Positions 1 to 12,194 of a stretch of 64,000 bases of DNA are shown here, one piece after another. Position 1 is the stretch's first letter; each line of letters opens with the position of its first letter. The notes under the pieces were generated by a model, which ran no database searches, was not told the origin of the DNA, and saw only the letters and a program-made list of their open reading frames with translations. This DNA is from Pardosa pseudoannulata (Eukaryota; Arthropoda; Arachnida; Araneae; Lycosidae): the NCBI GenBank assembly GCA_032207245.1, contig JAGEOH010000235.1:1-64000 (forward strand), read 5' to 3'. The position numbers were made by a program, and so were the translations under genes.

Positions 1-408
1 ATTAACACTTATAAAGTAAGTTTATAGGGGTTTTTTTTAATAAAATTCTTGTTATTTCTCTAAAAGCATATATTTTATTTGTATGTACATCAGAAGTTTT
101 ACTCATACATACTTTAACAAAATATTTTTTTAAGTCATGGAAAATGATCTGCTAAATCAGGGAAAGTCATGAAAAGTCATGGATTTGAAAAATTTTATTT
201 TGGCAGATACTCTGAATATATTTCACAGTTTTAATTTATTCTTATTTAATCAATACAGTGATTTAGCTGTAAAGCAATTCTTACTTCATTTGGATAAAAG
301 AAGTGCATTTTGAAAGAAATTTATTATTAAGGATTTGGACAAGACTACGGATCTCATTTACTTATCTAAAAAAACATTTAGGGGGCGAGGTGATCGTATG
401 AATTAACA

Positions 409-868
409 ATGTCACAAAGAAGGGAATCCAAACGTGTAAAAGATGTCTATCAACAAAACGTTTTGGATGAAGCTACTCGTCAACTACGCCTACAGAAATC
501 TCTTGCTGCTTTAGAACAAGATAATTACCATGAGGACCCTCAACCTGACTTAGATTATCATGAAGGAGGACCAAAATTTGAGGATACTTTTGGAAAAGGA
601 AGAAAAAAGAAACTGAAAACTTAAGCCAACTAAAAAGTTTCGAAAAAATTTCACAACTTTATTAGAGGAAGAGGAGCAATATGTCATTGAGGGTGAAACA
701 AATTATTTAACTGCAAGAGTGCCACCATCTATATATTCACCAAGACATTTCTGTGCTGTATTGGGATTTCCATCGAATTATATATGTGTGCAGTGTGGGG
801 CTCGATACTGTTGCATTAAATGTTACGGTATTCATAAAGATACAACATGCTTGAAGTTCACTGCTTAG
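409..868 (+). pseudogene. ZNHIT1: ZNHIT1-like (Vps71, zf-HIT) intronless copy, frameshifted
   Basis: In animals ZNHIT1 is a nuclear subunit of the SRCAP/SWR1 complex that deposits H2A.Z. Seen here: a start at 409, 71 codons with the family's basic N-terminus (VLDEATRQLRLQKSLAALE, then DNYHEDP), and a stop at 622-624. The similarity continues without a gap in the +1 frame (KKFRKNFTTLLEEE, then ETNYLTA, then the HIT finger) to a TAG at 866-868, so one extra base near 621 breaks the frame. The zinc finger reads FCAVLGFPS, where the family has Cys at the Leu position, so a zinc ligand is lost; the later Cys/His residues remain. Combined length is about 153 residues, matching the family, with no intron. 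No poly(A) tail or flanking duplication was found. A processed pseudogene is most likely; a real gene with an assembly error is less likely because the ligand is also lost. Confidence 0.8.
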
Positions 869-2325
869 AATAATTGAGTATGAAGATGATTTTTTCCACA
901 TAAAACAATAGTACATTTTTTAATGTATTTCTTATAACGAAATAAGTAGAAAGACTGAACAAATTTTTATGCTTTATTTTTAAAATGATCCATTAACATT
1001 TGAAATAATCCTTATCAAAATTAAGTATCTGTATATGTCAGGAATTATAATTTGAAATATGTAATTTGATTAACCTGAAAGCAGGTACTAGAAAAAGATA
1101 AGAACATTTATTTACTTAATAACTTTTTATTTCATGTAGGTATGTCAATACTCTTGATTTTTATGATTTTAATCATTTGCATTTAATTAAAGTTTTTTAT
1201 CATATAATGCAGCAATTACAGTTTTTCATTATCTGGTATATATTTTAATGATTCTTTTTCTCATGAAAATGCTTTTGTCTCTTTTAAGTAACAATACAGA
1301 TACAAAATTGACTATGAACACTATTTTCTGTACTAAGTACATGTTGAGCACAATTGTTTTGCATTACTTGAGAATGGTTATTAGTCTTCAATTTTATAAA
1401 AGATATCAAAAAATAAAGCTACAAACAGATCATATGAGAAGTTATGACGATGTAAAGTGTGGGTGTGTTTAAAAATGTAAAAAGCTATTTCAATGTTTTG
1501 ATTTTTTTAAATTGTTAACAGTTTTGCATTGTGTCAAACATATTGTAAATGTATAATTATTTGTTATTCAATAAATTTCTTTTTCATTTGGTTATATCAA
1601 GATTATTTCTCTCAATTTATTTTAATCTTAACTACTGTAGAAGATATAAATTTAATTAGATTATAAAATTTTTAATTTATACAGGTTTATAGGGAAATAT
1701 TTCAAAAAGTAATATTAAATTTTGAGTGTAGCAGCCATATAATTTATAGTTTCTGAAGTTTTTATAAATCACAGCATTTTTGGAATCAATTAATACATAT
1801 TACTAATTTATAAGTCTAATAATTTTTTAATGGTGTTCTGAATGATTAATTTTTAAAATCATTTACTGAATATTTAATATTTTATGTATTTTATACAAAA
1901 TTCTAAACTGAAATTTTGTACACTTATAGTTGTATCACTTATGCACACATTTTATAAGATATGCATATTAGGAAGAAAATTTATTTTGAATATTTTATAT
2001 AAAGTGTAATTTCAAATAAAAATAGAGAAAATTCATGCATGCCAGCTTGTATGATTATGCCATACATTGAATCGATATGAACTGCATTGTAAGATTGTAC
2101 ATTTACATGTGAAAAATGTACAGTTTGGTAATAGTTTTGAATAAGTTAATAAAGTTGTTGTAAAAAGAACAAAAATTCTGTAGTCTGCTATGAGATTATG
2201 TTGTATGCATACAAGCATTATCCATTTGCAATGCAGTATATTCTAAAAATTGTAGTTAACTAAGCAAAACGGGAGAGGATATTCAGCAGTGTACAAAAAC
2301 TCAAATTACAAGTTCCATAATAAAA

Positions 2326-2328
<3 letters not shown>

Positions 2329-2398
<70 letters not shown>

Positions 2399-2401
2399 AA
2401 T
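2329..2401. repeat. (TA)n then (AAT)n microsatellite
   Basis: About 28 uninterrupted TA units run directly into about six AAT/ATA units. Confidence 0.97.
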
Positions 2402-2597
2402 GGATATTACAAGGATACACAAGTAATGCTTTAAACAGATTGTTGACAATTTAATATCTGTTATATAAATACATGTAGATGTATTTATAGTTTATATGTA
2501 AAACTTATGAATGCATTTTTAGTATAGATTTCATGCTTATATGTTTAGTACTTGGAATTGTAAGATTTTCAAAGTTTGATAAGTTATGCTAGTTTTT

Positions 2598-2601
<4 letters not shown>

Positions 2602-2665
<64 letters not shown>
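2602..2665. repeat. (TA)n microsatellite
   Basis: An uninterrupted alternating TA run of about 64 bases. Confidence 0.97.
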
Positions 2666-2666
<1 letters not shown>

Positions 2667-3118
2667 CTGGAGCTTGCATAGTTTTTTTCTCCAAAACTAT
2701 CAGATTTTGATTTTTAAATATTACTAATGCTATATTTTAAAAAAATGTTACTGAATGAAGATTTAGAAAGTTAACTTATTTTCTACCCTTGAGTTAAGAG
2801 AAAAAGAAAGTAAATATAGAGGGGGAGTATTAGGATGAATTTATAATAAAATGCAGAAGGATTATCATCTGTTTTATAAAAATAAAAGTTTACAAAACAA
2901 TAGAGTTACAACTGGTTTTTGTTTCTAAGCACTTAAAATATTACAAATAAATAAAAATGAAAATTGATCAAAAGATTACATCCAGTACTTATGTGCTATA
3001 TTAAAAAATACCAGGTAATTGTTTTCTGTTTGAAATTAAGTAAATATATGCAATTAGAAATACTACTTTCACTAGGAGCAGCTAAGTATTTCTGATGTAT
3101 TTTACAATATGAGCCATG

Positions 3119-3119
<1 letters not shown>

Positions 3120-3197
<78 letters not shown>

Positions 3198-3198
3198 G
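3120..3198. repeat. (TA)n microsatellite
   Basis: An alternating TA run ending in TGTATATG. Confidence 0.97.
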
Positions 3199-5608
3199 AT
3201 CTCCATTCAGTCTAAAGTAAATTTGCATTAGGTTATAGGTTCCATGCACTTTAGTAAATGAAGTGAAAATGCTAAATTAGAAATTTTAGAATCGCAACAT
3301 GATACTAAATGATCCAACAAGAATTGAAATTTTTTTTTCTTTTTTAATTCTGAAAATTATTTTTTTTAAAATAGCAATAGAAGGAATTTAATAAATTGAA
3401 ATAGATTAAGCATTTATTCTTATAAATACATTTTTATTTTAAGTATTTAACACAAAGTATTGCATCAATAAGAGTGAAACTAAGTAAAGAAGGAAGTAAT
3501 TACAAATTCATAAGTTAAGTTTAAAAAGTAATTGATCACTTTGATAATATGAAACATTACTTTTGAAATATCCTGCTCAAACTCTAGAAGTTGGAGAAGG
3601 CAAAATAAAAGAACCATAAAGGCCACCAAAAGGGAGCTATTGAATTAATTGTAAAGAATCGCCAACTTGATTTTATGTTTATAGAAATACAAATTCATGT
3701 GATATGACAGTCCTGACTAATTCAGCGACTGAAGAGAAACTACAGAGTAATGACATGCAACAATTCAAGAGATCTCTGGTTGGAATTTCATCACCATTAT
3801 TAGGCCATCACTAACAAAAAACAACAATATTGTCAATAGTTTTTGGAGGTCAAAGAGATAGTAACTGAAAATATGGTTGTGCACCTTGCAAAAGAAATCT
3901 GTTGAAAGAATAGAAGTATGGTTTTGAAAGAAAAAGTTAACTCTACTTCCTTTAATGTTGTTCATATGGAAAATTCCGGATCCCCTATCTGAAGATGACT
4001 TTTTTTACTATAAGTCAAGTTGGCTCTTTCTGAACAAAGACAAAAACACTTTTAATGTATTAAGCATTCAGTTATGTTTTTCAAAAATAAAAAATTAAAA
4101 CAAACTAATGAAAGTGATATGCAGAATGAAGAACCAATAAACTAAATTTTGTACTAGCATATTATACATTAAACTATATAAAAATGTTAGGAAAAATACT
4201 AAGTAGAAAAGCAAAAGGATTTCTATAGTAGAACAATATTTTTAGAGTTATTTTATCCTTGGACTTATACTTAGCCAAGCAGTAAGAGGAAAGAAACTAG
4301 AGTAGTAGTAGTAAGAGGAAACAAAATTAATATAGTATTAACAGAACACCAATCAATAACACACATATAACCCTTCTGATGTACAGATCTGTCTTTTTCT
4401 TCATAGCAGTAGAAATAAAATTTGTATAATTAACATGCGTTAAATGCTGGTATTAATCCCCATTACAACTAGTTTAAGGAAATAACTTTTCTTTTAATCA
4501 TCAGAACCGATTATTTTGTAGCTTTATTGCGTTATTATTATTAAAGAAATTAAATATGCATGAATAATAAATATTCAATTTTTTTTTTTTTAAATTTACA
4601 TCTAACAGACTGCCTGCTGTATAAAAACAAGGATGAAGCCAAAGTATTAACAAAGCCCTCTACAGTTTCTGATTAATTCCTTTCCCCTAGTTTATATACT
4701 TATGTAATGAAAAGTAACATTATTTCAATAGTTAGATATTTGTACTTAAATAAGCTTTTGCATTAAAATAAACATAGCTCACTAGGCAAAGATAACTATA
4801 TCATAACTATGGAATTGAATCTCAAACAGGCCAATTATCCAACATGTTCATTAATGACATCTTGGGCATGATAAATAGTTTTGAGGTTGCATTCTACTCC
4901 AATTAACAAACAATATCACTGATTGTGGGCGATCAAGCATGGGAGTCTTCTGCTTGGTCCCTGATTCTAAATTATTTGGACACACTAGAAGTTTAGTCAT
5001 TCTACAACCTTCATGGTTCCTCGATAAAGCAAAACAGCCTATAATCCTTCCTTAGCTTTTGACCAGTCCCATATTGAAGTGGGGTCTATTGGTTCTGGTG
5101 ACAGGGTTCTCTACAGCACTTAGGAATGAGTAACAACTGGTTATGAGGCAAGTTATTTTAAATATTTTGTTCATTGTCCTCTTGTCTAGAATATCAGTGG
5201 TTATCATACAGTAAAATTATATTAAATGTTTACCAAAAACTTTTCATTCATGAATACATATAAAAAAGTGTACATTCCCAGTACCCTAATTATCTGAGTT
5301 CCTTTCTAACTGTTAATAATGCCCATTAAGCTGCAATCTCATGGAAATATCTCTAGATAATCTCTCGTTGTGAGGCGTACTATGTAGTAGATTGCTTTTG
5401 TCTATCATTAAAAGCTCTGCTCTTTTCAAAGACACATGTCCATTCGTTAATCTTCAATAAAAGTACACTTCCACCACGGACTTCGCTGTTAATTTAATGA
5501 AACAACTGCAGAGTACTTAGGGCATACACATTGCCCAGTAAACCAAGGGAATTAAAAATATGAGGGTTCTAATTCACTTTGTAACGGCGAAAAATTTCAC
5601 ACCTTACA

Positions 5609-5619
5609 TACACACACAT

Positions 5620-5676
<57 letters not shown>

Positions 5677-5680
5677 TACG
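5609..5680. repeat. (CA)n-(TA)n compound microsatellite
   Basis: A CA-rich run passes into about 20 TA units and directly abuts the end of a Tc1-like element at 5690. Confidence 0.95.
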
Positions 5681-5689
5681 CACACCGAA

Positions 5690-6345
5690 CAGCCATTACA
5701 TTATGACCACCCTATTAAAAACATGTTATTAATATCATATTTAGCCCTTAAAACCGGCAGCACTCATAGTGACATCGAATCTGGACGACACTGATATGTA
5801 GTCTGAGGTAATTGGTATCAAGTACTCAACAACTTGTCCTGCGATTTCTAAGGGTTAGCGTAGCAGCACAATTTTTTTTTTTTTAAATGTGGGACCATAA
5901 ATACTTTATTGGATTAATGTTATATGAATTTAGATGCCAAGACTTGAATATCACTAGATTGTTCCTGAACCACTCCCTGACGATTCGACCCTTATGATAT
6001 GGTGCATTATCTCGTTGATAAACCGACTTCTCGTCGGAAATACTGTTGTCATGAATTTGTGAACCTGGTCTGGAATTATGTTCCCGTAGCGCACAGATGT
6101 CGGGGATTGTTCTATGTGGACTATTGGTCCTACTGCACTCCATGAAAACAGTGACCATACCATAATATCCCGTCATCTGCTTATCTCCGTCCATCTGTGC
6201 CTCCGGGAGCTAGTGTTTCCTTTGAAAATCGGCATATTCTGGTGCAGCATATCGGCCCAACGATATGCTGCACCAGAAAACATGATTCGTGGGATCATGC
6301 TATTTTCTTTCATTTTTCTAATTTTCAGTTCCGATTTTCCTTAGC
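5690..6345 (-). pseudogene. Tc1-like transposase fragment with one terminal repeat
   Basis: Tc1/mariner transposases cut and paste DNA at TA sites with a DDE catalytic triad. On the minus strand, 6194-5883 encodes the C-terminal half in two overlapping frames: MVWSLFSWSAVGPIVHIEQ, then RDNAPYHKGRIVREWF (second catalytic Asp), then NPIKYLW, the usual NPIE-LWD motif with Glu changed to Lys. At least one frameshift lies near 6010, where the two frames exchange. The sequence CAGCCATTACATTATGACC at 5690 resembles the end of the Tc1 copy at 48554 and should be the 3' terminal inverted repeat. The matching 5' end and the N-terminal half were not found. The copy is dead; a perfect hairpin sits in its middle (separate entry). 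Confidence 0.8.
6237..6278. repeat. Perfect 18-bp hairpin inside Tc1 fragment
   Basis: Arms 6237-6254 and 6261-6278 are exact reverse complements around the 6-base spacer GCCCAA. The arms are Tc1 coding sequence present in both orientations, so this looks like a local inverted duplication. Confidence 0.95.
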
Positions 6346-6420
6346 CTATTACAGACGCAGCTGTCGATGATGTGTCTTCAGTGTAAATATATGTTTCGGG
6401 TTCCGGCTGCGTAGGCTCAT

Positions 6421-6860
6421 ATGCAGCAATTATTCTTCACTAAAGTCTATTACAGCATGTATACAGCAGGACTTCATTTTAGGGCTCTCCCTCTTCAACG
6501 TATTAGGAACGACAATTCCAAGAATGTGATCACTTCCCTAGCTCTGCATGCGGACGAAACGACTGTAAGAGCTTCGCCCCCACACTTAAATACTGTTAAT
6601 ATCTTTATACAGTCAACCTAACCACCCTGGCAGATTGGTTTCTTAAATAGAAAATTAAAGTAAACCCCTATAAGTGTGATGCAATTTATTTTACCCGTAG
6701 TTATAAAACTCCGCCACGACGGTACTCGACAAGGTATTTAACTGGGTAAAAACTTTAAATTTTTTGGGAGCGACTCTCGATTAAAAACTAATCTGGTAAA
6801 ATTATATAATATTAATAAAATGATTTCAAAACAGTAAAATTAAACTACTATATAAAATCA
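6421..6860 (+). pseudogene. Non-LTR retrotransposon reverse transcriptase fragment (Jockey/CR1-like)
   Basis: The plus strand shows the region around the catalytic motif of a LINE-type reverse transcriptase. At 6530-6600 it reads LALHADETTVRASPPHLNTV, where families have (F/Y)ADDT, so the second catalytic Asp is Glu here. In a shifted frame it continues with TTLADWFLNRKLKVNPYKCD and AIYFTRSYKTPP, the conserved 'WF--W-LK-NP-K--A--F' segment. Several frameshifts and stops follow. Neither the endonuclease domain nor the full RT palm is present, so it is a short 5'-truncated relic. An A-rich run at about 6873 may be an accident or part of its 3' side. Clade assignment is inferred from motif wording only. 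Confidence 0.7.
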
Positions 6861-8339
6861 CATAGCCTGCTAAAAAAAAAAAAAAAGAGTACGATAATAC
6901 TGGTTATAGTTAGCAGGTTCCATTAGTGGAACTCGACGACGAAAGAGCAAGATGGTAAGAAATGGACGGTTAGTTGATGGGGAAATGGTCAAGGAAGAAA
7001 ATTATTTTATATTTCTGATACATTTGAAAGATCAGCTTAAAAATAAAATCAGGTAGTCAAGAACGACTATATGGCATGTAAATTCACAAGCGCAGAAGAG
7101 CGGAAGTTCAGAGGCCAATAGTGTTATAAAAACAATAATGTGCATTAAAAAACAAAAGCAGTGAAAGAGGTATCTAAATATTTTCTTACCTATGTGGTCG
7201 TTATCTTTAAATCCGTGTGTTGGGAGAAGAAAAGATGATAAAAATTTAGTGAATGGCTGAAAAAAAAAGAGAGAAATGTCAGGAAAACGATAAATAGGGT
7301 GATTTTCCTCAAGGTCGCCTTGAAATGCCAACGGCAGCAAAATCGCTCGAAATAGGGAGAGAATATATAAACACAACCCACAAAAAATATATTTCAATTA
7401 ATTAAATCTAGAAAACGAAAAATTAACATTTTTATTTTTATTTTAAAGGGTTTTTTTTTTCATATAGGTGGGAAAAAACGCTTTAGCGGCACTAACCACA
7501 CGCGCTATGAAGTAAAGACCGGGAAAATTGCACAGACTTATAATTTTTATTACACTACTTTTAACGGGTTCACGCAAGCAATAGAAGCTCTTCGCGAAGA
7601 TACTTCGCGAAGATTTCAATTTTCGCAATGCATTTCACATTTGGTTGTCAGTAAAAAATAAATTTTTCAAAAATTAAGAACTGAAAGTGAAAACTATGGG
7701 ATTTAATAACCCTTCTTTTAAGGAACACCTGATATTAAAGAGTTTCTAAGTAGTATGCGAACGAAGTTTTAGAGAAGAACTGAAACATAAACAGCGATGG
7801 TTATCCCGATCCAGGGGATGCAACGCAGTTTTCTGATGAAAATGTGATAGTGAAAAAACAAGGAGATGCAAAGGTTTCTCATAAAAAATATGAAAGTGCA
7901 AAGGTTGAAAAAATCTTGCGAGTAATAAATACCTACTAGAACGGTACACGAAGATAATTGGATTGAAAATCAAATAAAATATGGAGGATGGGGTGTTGGG
8001 CAAATGAGGCTAACAGTATACGAAATTTATTTTGAAACCAAACTAGTTTTATCGCTAAATAGAAATCTCCGTCTCAAACGGGAATACCAACCGTTTCCCC
8101 AGTGCCTGAAATTTGATAACTTTCAGCTTCCACCTCAGTCAGGAACTTCTGAATAGGAACATCACCGAGGTCTTGACCCCACCCCCTCCTATTTTTTACT
8201 CTAAAGGAAATCGGAATTTACAATTCTGCTGTTGGCACAAAATGAAAAATTACTACCAAATTTTGCTTACCGGGATCACTGCTACATAAGATGGGATTTT
8301 TAGGAATAATTTTAATTTTGGAGAAGCCTGGAGCAATTT
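6861..8339. other. No recognisable gene
   Basis: Short ORFs only. At 7590-7613 the palindrome TTCGCGAA occurs twice, 13 bases apart, which is the only local structure I noticed. No family was recognised. Confidence 0.55.
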
Positions 8340-8433
8340 GTCTAAAAAAAAAAATGATAGTTTTGGAGCACAATGGCTTAAAGGTATCGTTTCGGCTCAG
8401 TCTGGATCAACTGGAGCAGCTGTTCTATCCCTG
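8340..8433. mobile_element. Orphan end of a hAT-like element
   Basis: The stretch contains several GGAGCA motifs and ends GGAGCAGCTGTTCTATCCCTG. Read backwards it starts CAGGGATAGAACAGCTGC, close to the terminus CAGGGATGTTGCGGCTGC of the large element ending at 63613. The other end was not found with confidence. Confidence 0.4.
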
Positions 8434-9145
8434 CATAAAGTAAATAATATATTTCAAAAGAATATAGACTAGATACACCTAGAGTATTTAAAATGTTCAA
8501 AAAATACAAATATTGTATTTAAATTTAGTTATCGTTAGAAATATGTTTTAGTAACTATCCTAATAATTATAGAATGATGAGTAATAAACCATTTTAAATT
8601 GTTCTCAGTTACATTTTATAATTCAATAAGGCAGGAATACAATTTTTAGATGTCGCAAATCTAGAAGGCCGCTGTTCAGGGAGGTATATAGACTCCTTTT
8701 ATGGGGAAGGAGGTAGACAAACGAGCAGCCAGCAAATAAATTTTTGCATGTGACACTTCTGACATTTTGTTAATAGAAGTATGTATTTTATTATAATTTG
8801 ACAAAAGGTAAAATGAGTATCAAAACATAAGTGTAGAAGCTAAGTTGTACTTATTATTTTAAAGATTAAATATTTGTAATTTTGTGCAGTTTATGTGTTA
8901 AAAAAATTGAAAATTTATGAAAATTTTCGGGATCTAAAATCTGAGATCCACTTGCTAGAATATATGGAGGAGTTACATCAAGATCAGTGTCATTGGAGGG
9001 GGAGGGGACAGATACCAGTACCATAGTACACCAGCCTGGTATTTTAGGAGGCCCACAATGTTTTTTGCAAAATTTTAGATGCACAAATATTTAAATTGTC
9101 GAAAATTTCTTGAAAAACAGACTTTATTCCATATCTTGTCCTTGT

Positions 9146-9205
9146 GATTAAAAAGTAACTCCCTCACCGACATCCGATTAAAAAGTAACTCCCTCACCGA
9201 CATCC
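9146..9205. repeat. Exact 30-bp tandem duplication
   Basis: Units 9146-9175 and 9176-9205 are identical (begin GATTAAAAAGTAACTCCC, end GACATCC), which implies a recent duplication. Confidence 0.97.
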
Positions 9206-9360
9206 ATGCATATATGCAATTTGAAAAATAAAATTTTGATTGTGAGGGGTCGACTTTAAAATCAATACTGCTACCTATTTTTGTTAGCGTAGACCCTCTG
9301 TATAGCTGACATATTTTGATAGAAAATTCCAAAGTTCAGGAGTGGGATTCAAACAAAATG

Positions 9361-9520
9361 GACTACTTTTTTGCTACACGAGTGTTAATGAGACCAGGAT
9401 CTACTGCTCAGAGCCAATTCTGAATGGCTATGAGTATTCATTCATGCCATTAGTGAAACTTAAACCTCCAAACTCTGATACCAAAGTTTAGAGCCCTACC
9501 CATTTGGCCGTCATTCGGCC
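9361..9520 (-). mobile_element. tRNA-derived SINE, strongly diverged copy
   Basis: It matches the family body (TTGCTACACGAG, then AATGAGACC, then CTACTGCT) and ends at the tRNA-like head CGTCATTCGGCC. The B-box region is too decayed to read. Confidence 0.6.
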
Positions 9521-9982
9521 ATGCTAAGTTATTATATATTTCCTAATATAAGCCTATCCGTACATAAGTCGAGGGTGCAATTTGCTTTCAAAAATTTACC
9601 CAAAGTTCAAACCCGTATATAAGTTGAAATAACGTTCAAAATTCTATCATAGGTTGCAGACTTTTTTGAAAAAAAGCATATAAACATATTTCACTCACTG
9701 AAAAACTGAATTCAAAATACTCATTCATATCAAAAACGTCATAACACTGATTTTACTTATAATGAATTGATTAAAAACATAGGATTTTTCCACCAAGGCC
9801 ATACCCAGAAAATTCTGGATGAGTTTAACTTATTCAAGATAAAAATTTAAAATTTTGCTACAATGTAACTATTCAATTAACCTTCGATTGTTTTCCTACA
9901 CTGCCGAAGATCATTCTGTATAATGATTGTGATATAGCACAACATTTAAACATATCAATTTAAATATGAAAATTTAAGCTTA

Positions 9983-10151
9983 GTTTGGTTTGGAGCGCTA
10001 AGGTCTACTGTTTTGCACACGAGAGCTAATGAGACCGGGACCTACTGCTTAAAGAAGATTCCGAATGGATATGAACATCTATGTCCACTCGGGATTCGAA
10101 CTCGCGAATTTTGGTTCAGAAGAGCAACGCTCTACTATTCGGCCATCGCTC
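9983..10151 (-). mobile_element. tRNA-derived SINE
   Basis: Read on the minus strand, it starts with a tRNA-like head: A-box-like GATGGCCGAATAGTAGAGC and B-box GAGTTCGAATCCC (plus strand GGGATTCGAACTC). It then has an about 100-bp unrelated body ending GCGCTCCAAACCAAAC. This is the clearest copy and serves as the reference for the family in this window. RNA polymerase III transcription from the internal boxes is known for such SINEs; mobilisation by a LINE is inferred. Confidence 0.85.
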
Positions 10152-10820
10152 TAAAATTTGTTTAATATAATATGAGAAGGGTTCGAATACATGCGATTCC
10201 CCTCCTCTGGGTACGGCCATTTTAAATGTTGAAGAAGTTATCAGTCACAGCCGTGCTCGTCCGTGATCGTAAAGGGCATTTTGGCATAACATAATTCGAT
10301 AAACGACAGAAATTTCGTTTAAGTGCCTTTTTTTTTAACAAAGTATGGCTACTTTAAATTTTCGACAAACCAGGTCCCACCCCTTCTTTATACTGCAGTA
10401 AGATACATTCGATTTTGAATGTACCAATAATTATGGGCGAATCAAGATTTTTGAGTGCTCAGGTCCTGGTATCGGAATGCAGTACTCTACTGATTCAGCT
10501 ACCATCCGGCGAAAAAACTATTTTGTTCAATTGCTCTTATTGAAAAGATACTGGTATTTAACTATTTTGGATAAAACAACATTTTATCTCCTCTTTTTTA
10601 CTCCCTAAATTTTTGCATATTTAAACTGCCGTAATTCTTCGATTGAACGTTGGGCATATATGCGGGAACAAAATTTTGTTACTGCAGTTCGTAGAAAAAG
10701 ATTTGTTTTACATACAATCAAATGTTTCACTCGTTCCTATGACTTTTCTCCGAAACTATTATTAACGGAAGATCACACAAGCATATACAAGAGTTGGAGA
10801 AAATAGCACAGACATCATTA

Positions 10821-10821
<1 letters not shown>
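10152..10821. other. No recognisable gene; weak tRNA-SINE head at about 10450-10515
   Basis: At 10450-10515 the minus strand reads GGTAGCTGAATCAGTAGAG, an A-box-like string, followed by a broken B-box. This could be a fragment of another SINE. Nothing else was recognised. Confidence 0.4.
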
Positions 10822-10874
<53 letters not shown>

Positions 10875-10913
10875 AAAAAAATAAACAACAACAACAACAA
10901 CAAAAAAAAAAAA
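10822..10913. repeat. Long poly(A) then A/CAA-rich tract
   Basis: About 50 consecutive A residues, then (CAA)n, then A12. It could be the tail of a retroposed sequence; the source is not identifiable. Confidence 0.9.
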
Positions 10914-11084
10914 CACTCGAATTTGTTTAATCCCGCCATCTAGTGTTGAAGAGTGCCACCTAGTGGTTGAAAATGTGCATTAGCGGTGATAGCATTGAGA
11001 TGTGAAATTATATTGAGGCACTTAAATTTCGTTATGTTTCAACTCACCGGTTTCGAAAGAAGCAAGTTTATTGGAGCCATTCTG

Positions 11085-11360
11085 GCAGAAGGCACAGCAG
11101 ACACAGAAGTCAAAATTTTGGGAAAAAAGAAGGAAAAAAAGGAGAAAAATTCAAAAAAGAGGAAAAAAAGAGGAAGTTAAATAACTATTAAAAATTAATG
11201 TTCTGATTTATTTAATGCAAAAACAAGTGCCTACATATGAAATATGGAAGTATCTAAATAACTTTTTATCAATATAAGTAAGTACTCAAGTTTCCTAGTA
11301 AAAAATATTTAAAATAGATTCAAATGAGATGCTTCTTCAATGTGCCTAATTAAAAAAATA
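11085..11360. repeat. AT-rich dispersed repeat, copy 1
   Basis: It begins CAGACACAGAAG with a GGAAAAA-rich head, followed by a body containing TAATGCAAAAACAAGTG and a segment near TTCAAATGAGATGCTTC. The same order recurs at 12235-12480 and 16390-16650, and in part at 24640-24760. The copies at 11085 and 12235 are about 1.15 kb apart and may be a decayed tandem pair. Confidence 0.7.
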
Positions 11361-12194
11361 AATAAATTCACCAACACAGTTGAACTTTATTATAATAAAC
11401 TTTGAGGAACCATATTGTTTGTTGTACTTGAACCTTTAAGAAAAATGCTAGATCTCAGAAAATTATAACTTGTATAAGATTTACATAAGGTTACATATTA
11501 TCTTGTATAAGATTTATAAAAATATTATCTTTAATGATTTTAATTGACCTTAACCAAACAACTGAAAGATTGAATATCAGAATGACCAAAAATGTAGACA
11601 AATGCAAAACTAGTTTTGTCTTCTAGTTATTGCTTACTATTTTAATACTGAGTTAATTTATAATCTTCTATATCAAGCTAGTTTAAGGAATTTCTTTGTC
11701 CAATACAACAAAAAACATTTTCTTTCCTTGAGTGTCTGGACAAGATGTTATTAATTTCATGCACTTTGTTTTTAAATCTAGAAACATATTTAAATCTGTT
11801 TTTAGAACTGCAAAAAAGTTTTATACAAAATGAAGAAAAAATACTTAGTTAATGAATAAAAGAAAGGATTCTTCTACCTTATTCCTAAGATTCACTATAA
11901 ATGTATAAAATGGAGAATTGCCACTTATGGGTAAATTAGCATTGTAAACAAAAGGAAAATCATGAGATCAAAATTTTCATTTGTTATAAGCTGGTTTGTT
12001 AAAATAGGGATTTCAACAGTATAATCAATAATTTAAAAGCCGTTTCAAATAGCAAAGCTTTAAAATGCACTTCCAAACAGAACTTGAAAACTTTGTAACC
12101 GCAAAATTTGTTATTAACTAGTTTGTAAAATTCTATTAATTTTTCTTACATTGATTTATAATAAATGTTTAAAAAATACAGTATAGTCTAATTT

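Larger units (their letters stand above)
869..5608. other. AT-rich stretch with no recognisable gene
   Basis: I see only short ORFs, three long TA microsatellites (listed separately) and unassigned AT-rich sequence. The first few hundred bases could be the 3' untranslated region of the ZNHIT1 copy; AATAAA occurs at about 1568. No protein family was recognised on either strand. Confidence 0.6.

Noticed and set aside
1248..1472. 74-codon ORF downstream of ZNHIT1
   Set aside because: No homology; probably old untranslated or intergenic sequence.
7032..7397. 121-codon minus-strand ORF with hydrophobic segments
   Set aside because: AT-rich translation (Phe/Leu/Ile) with no motif; no better than chance.
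10070..10151. Possible tRNA gene (A- and B-box-like strings)
   Set aside because: The same head with a shared non-tRNA body recurs at many places, no complete cloverleaf was apparent, and the copies are SINEs.
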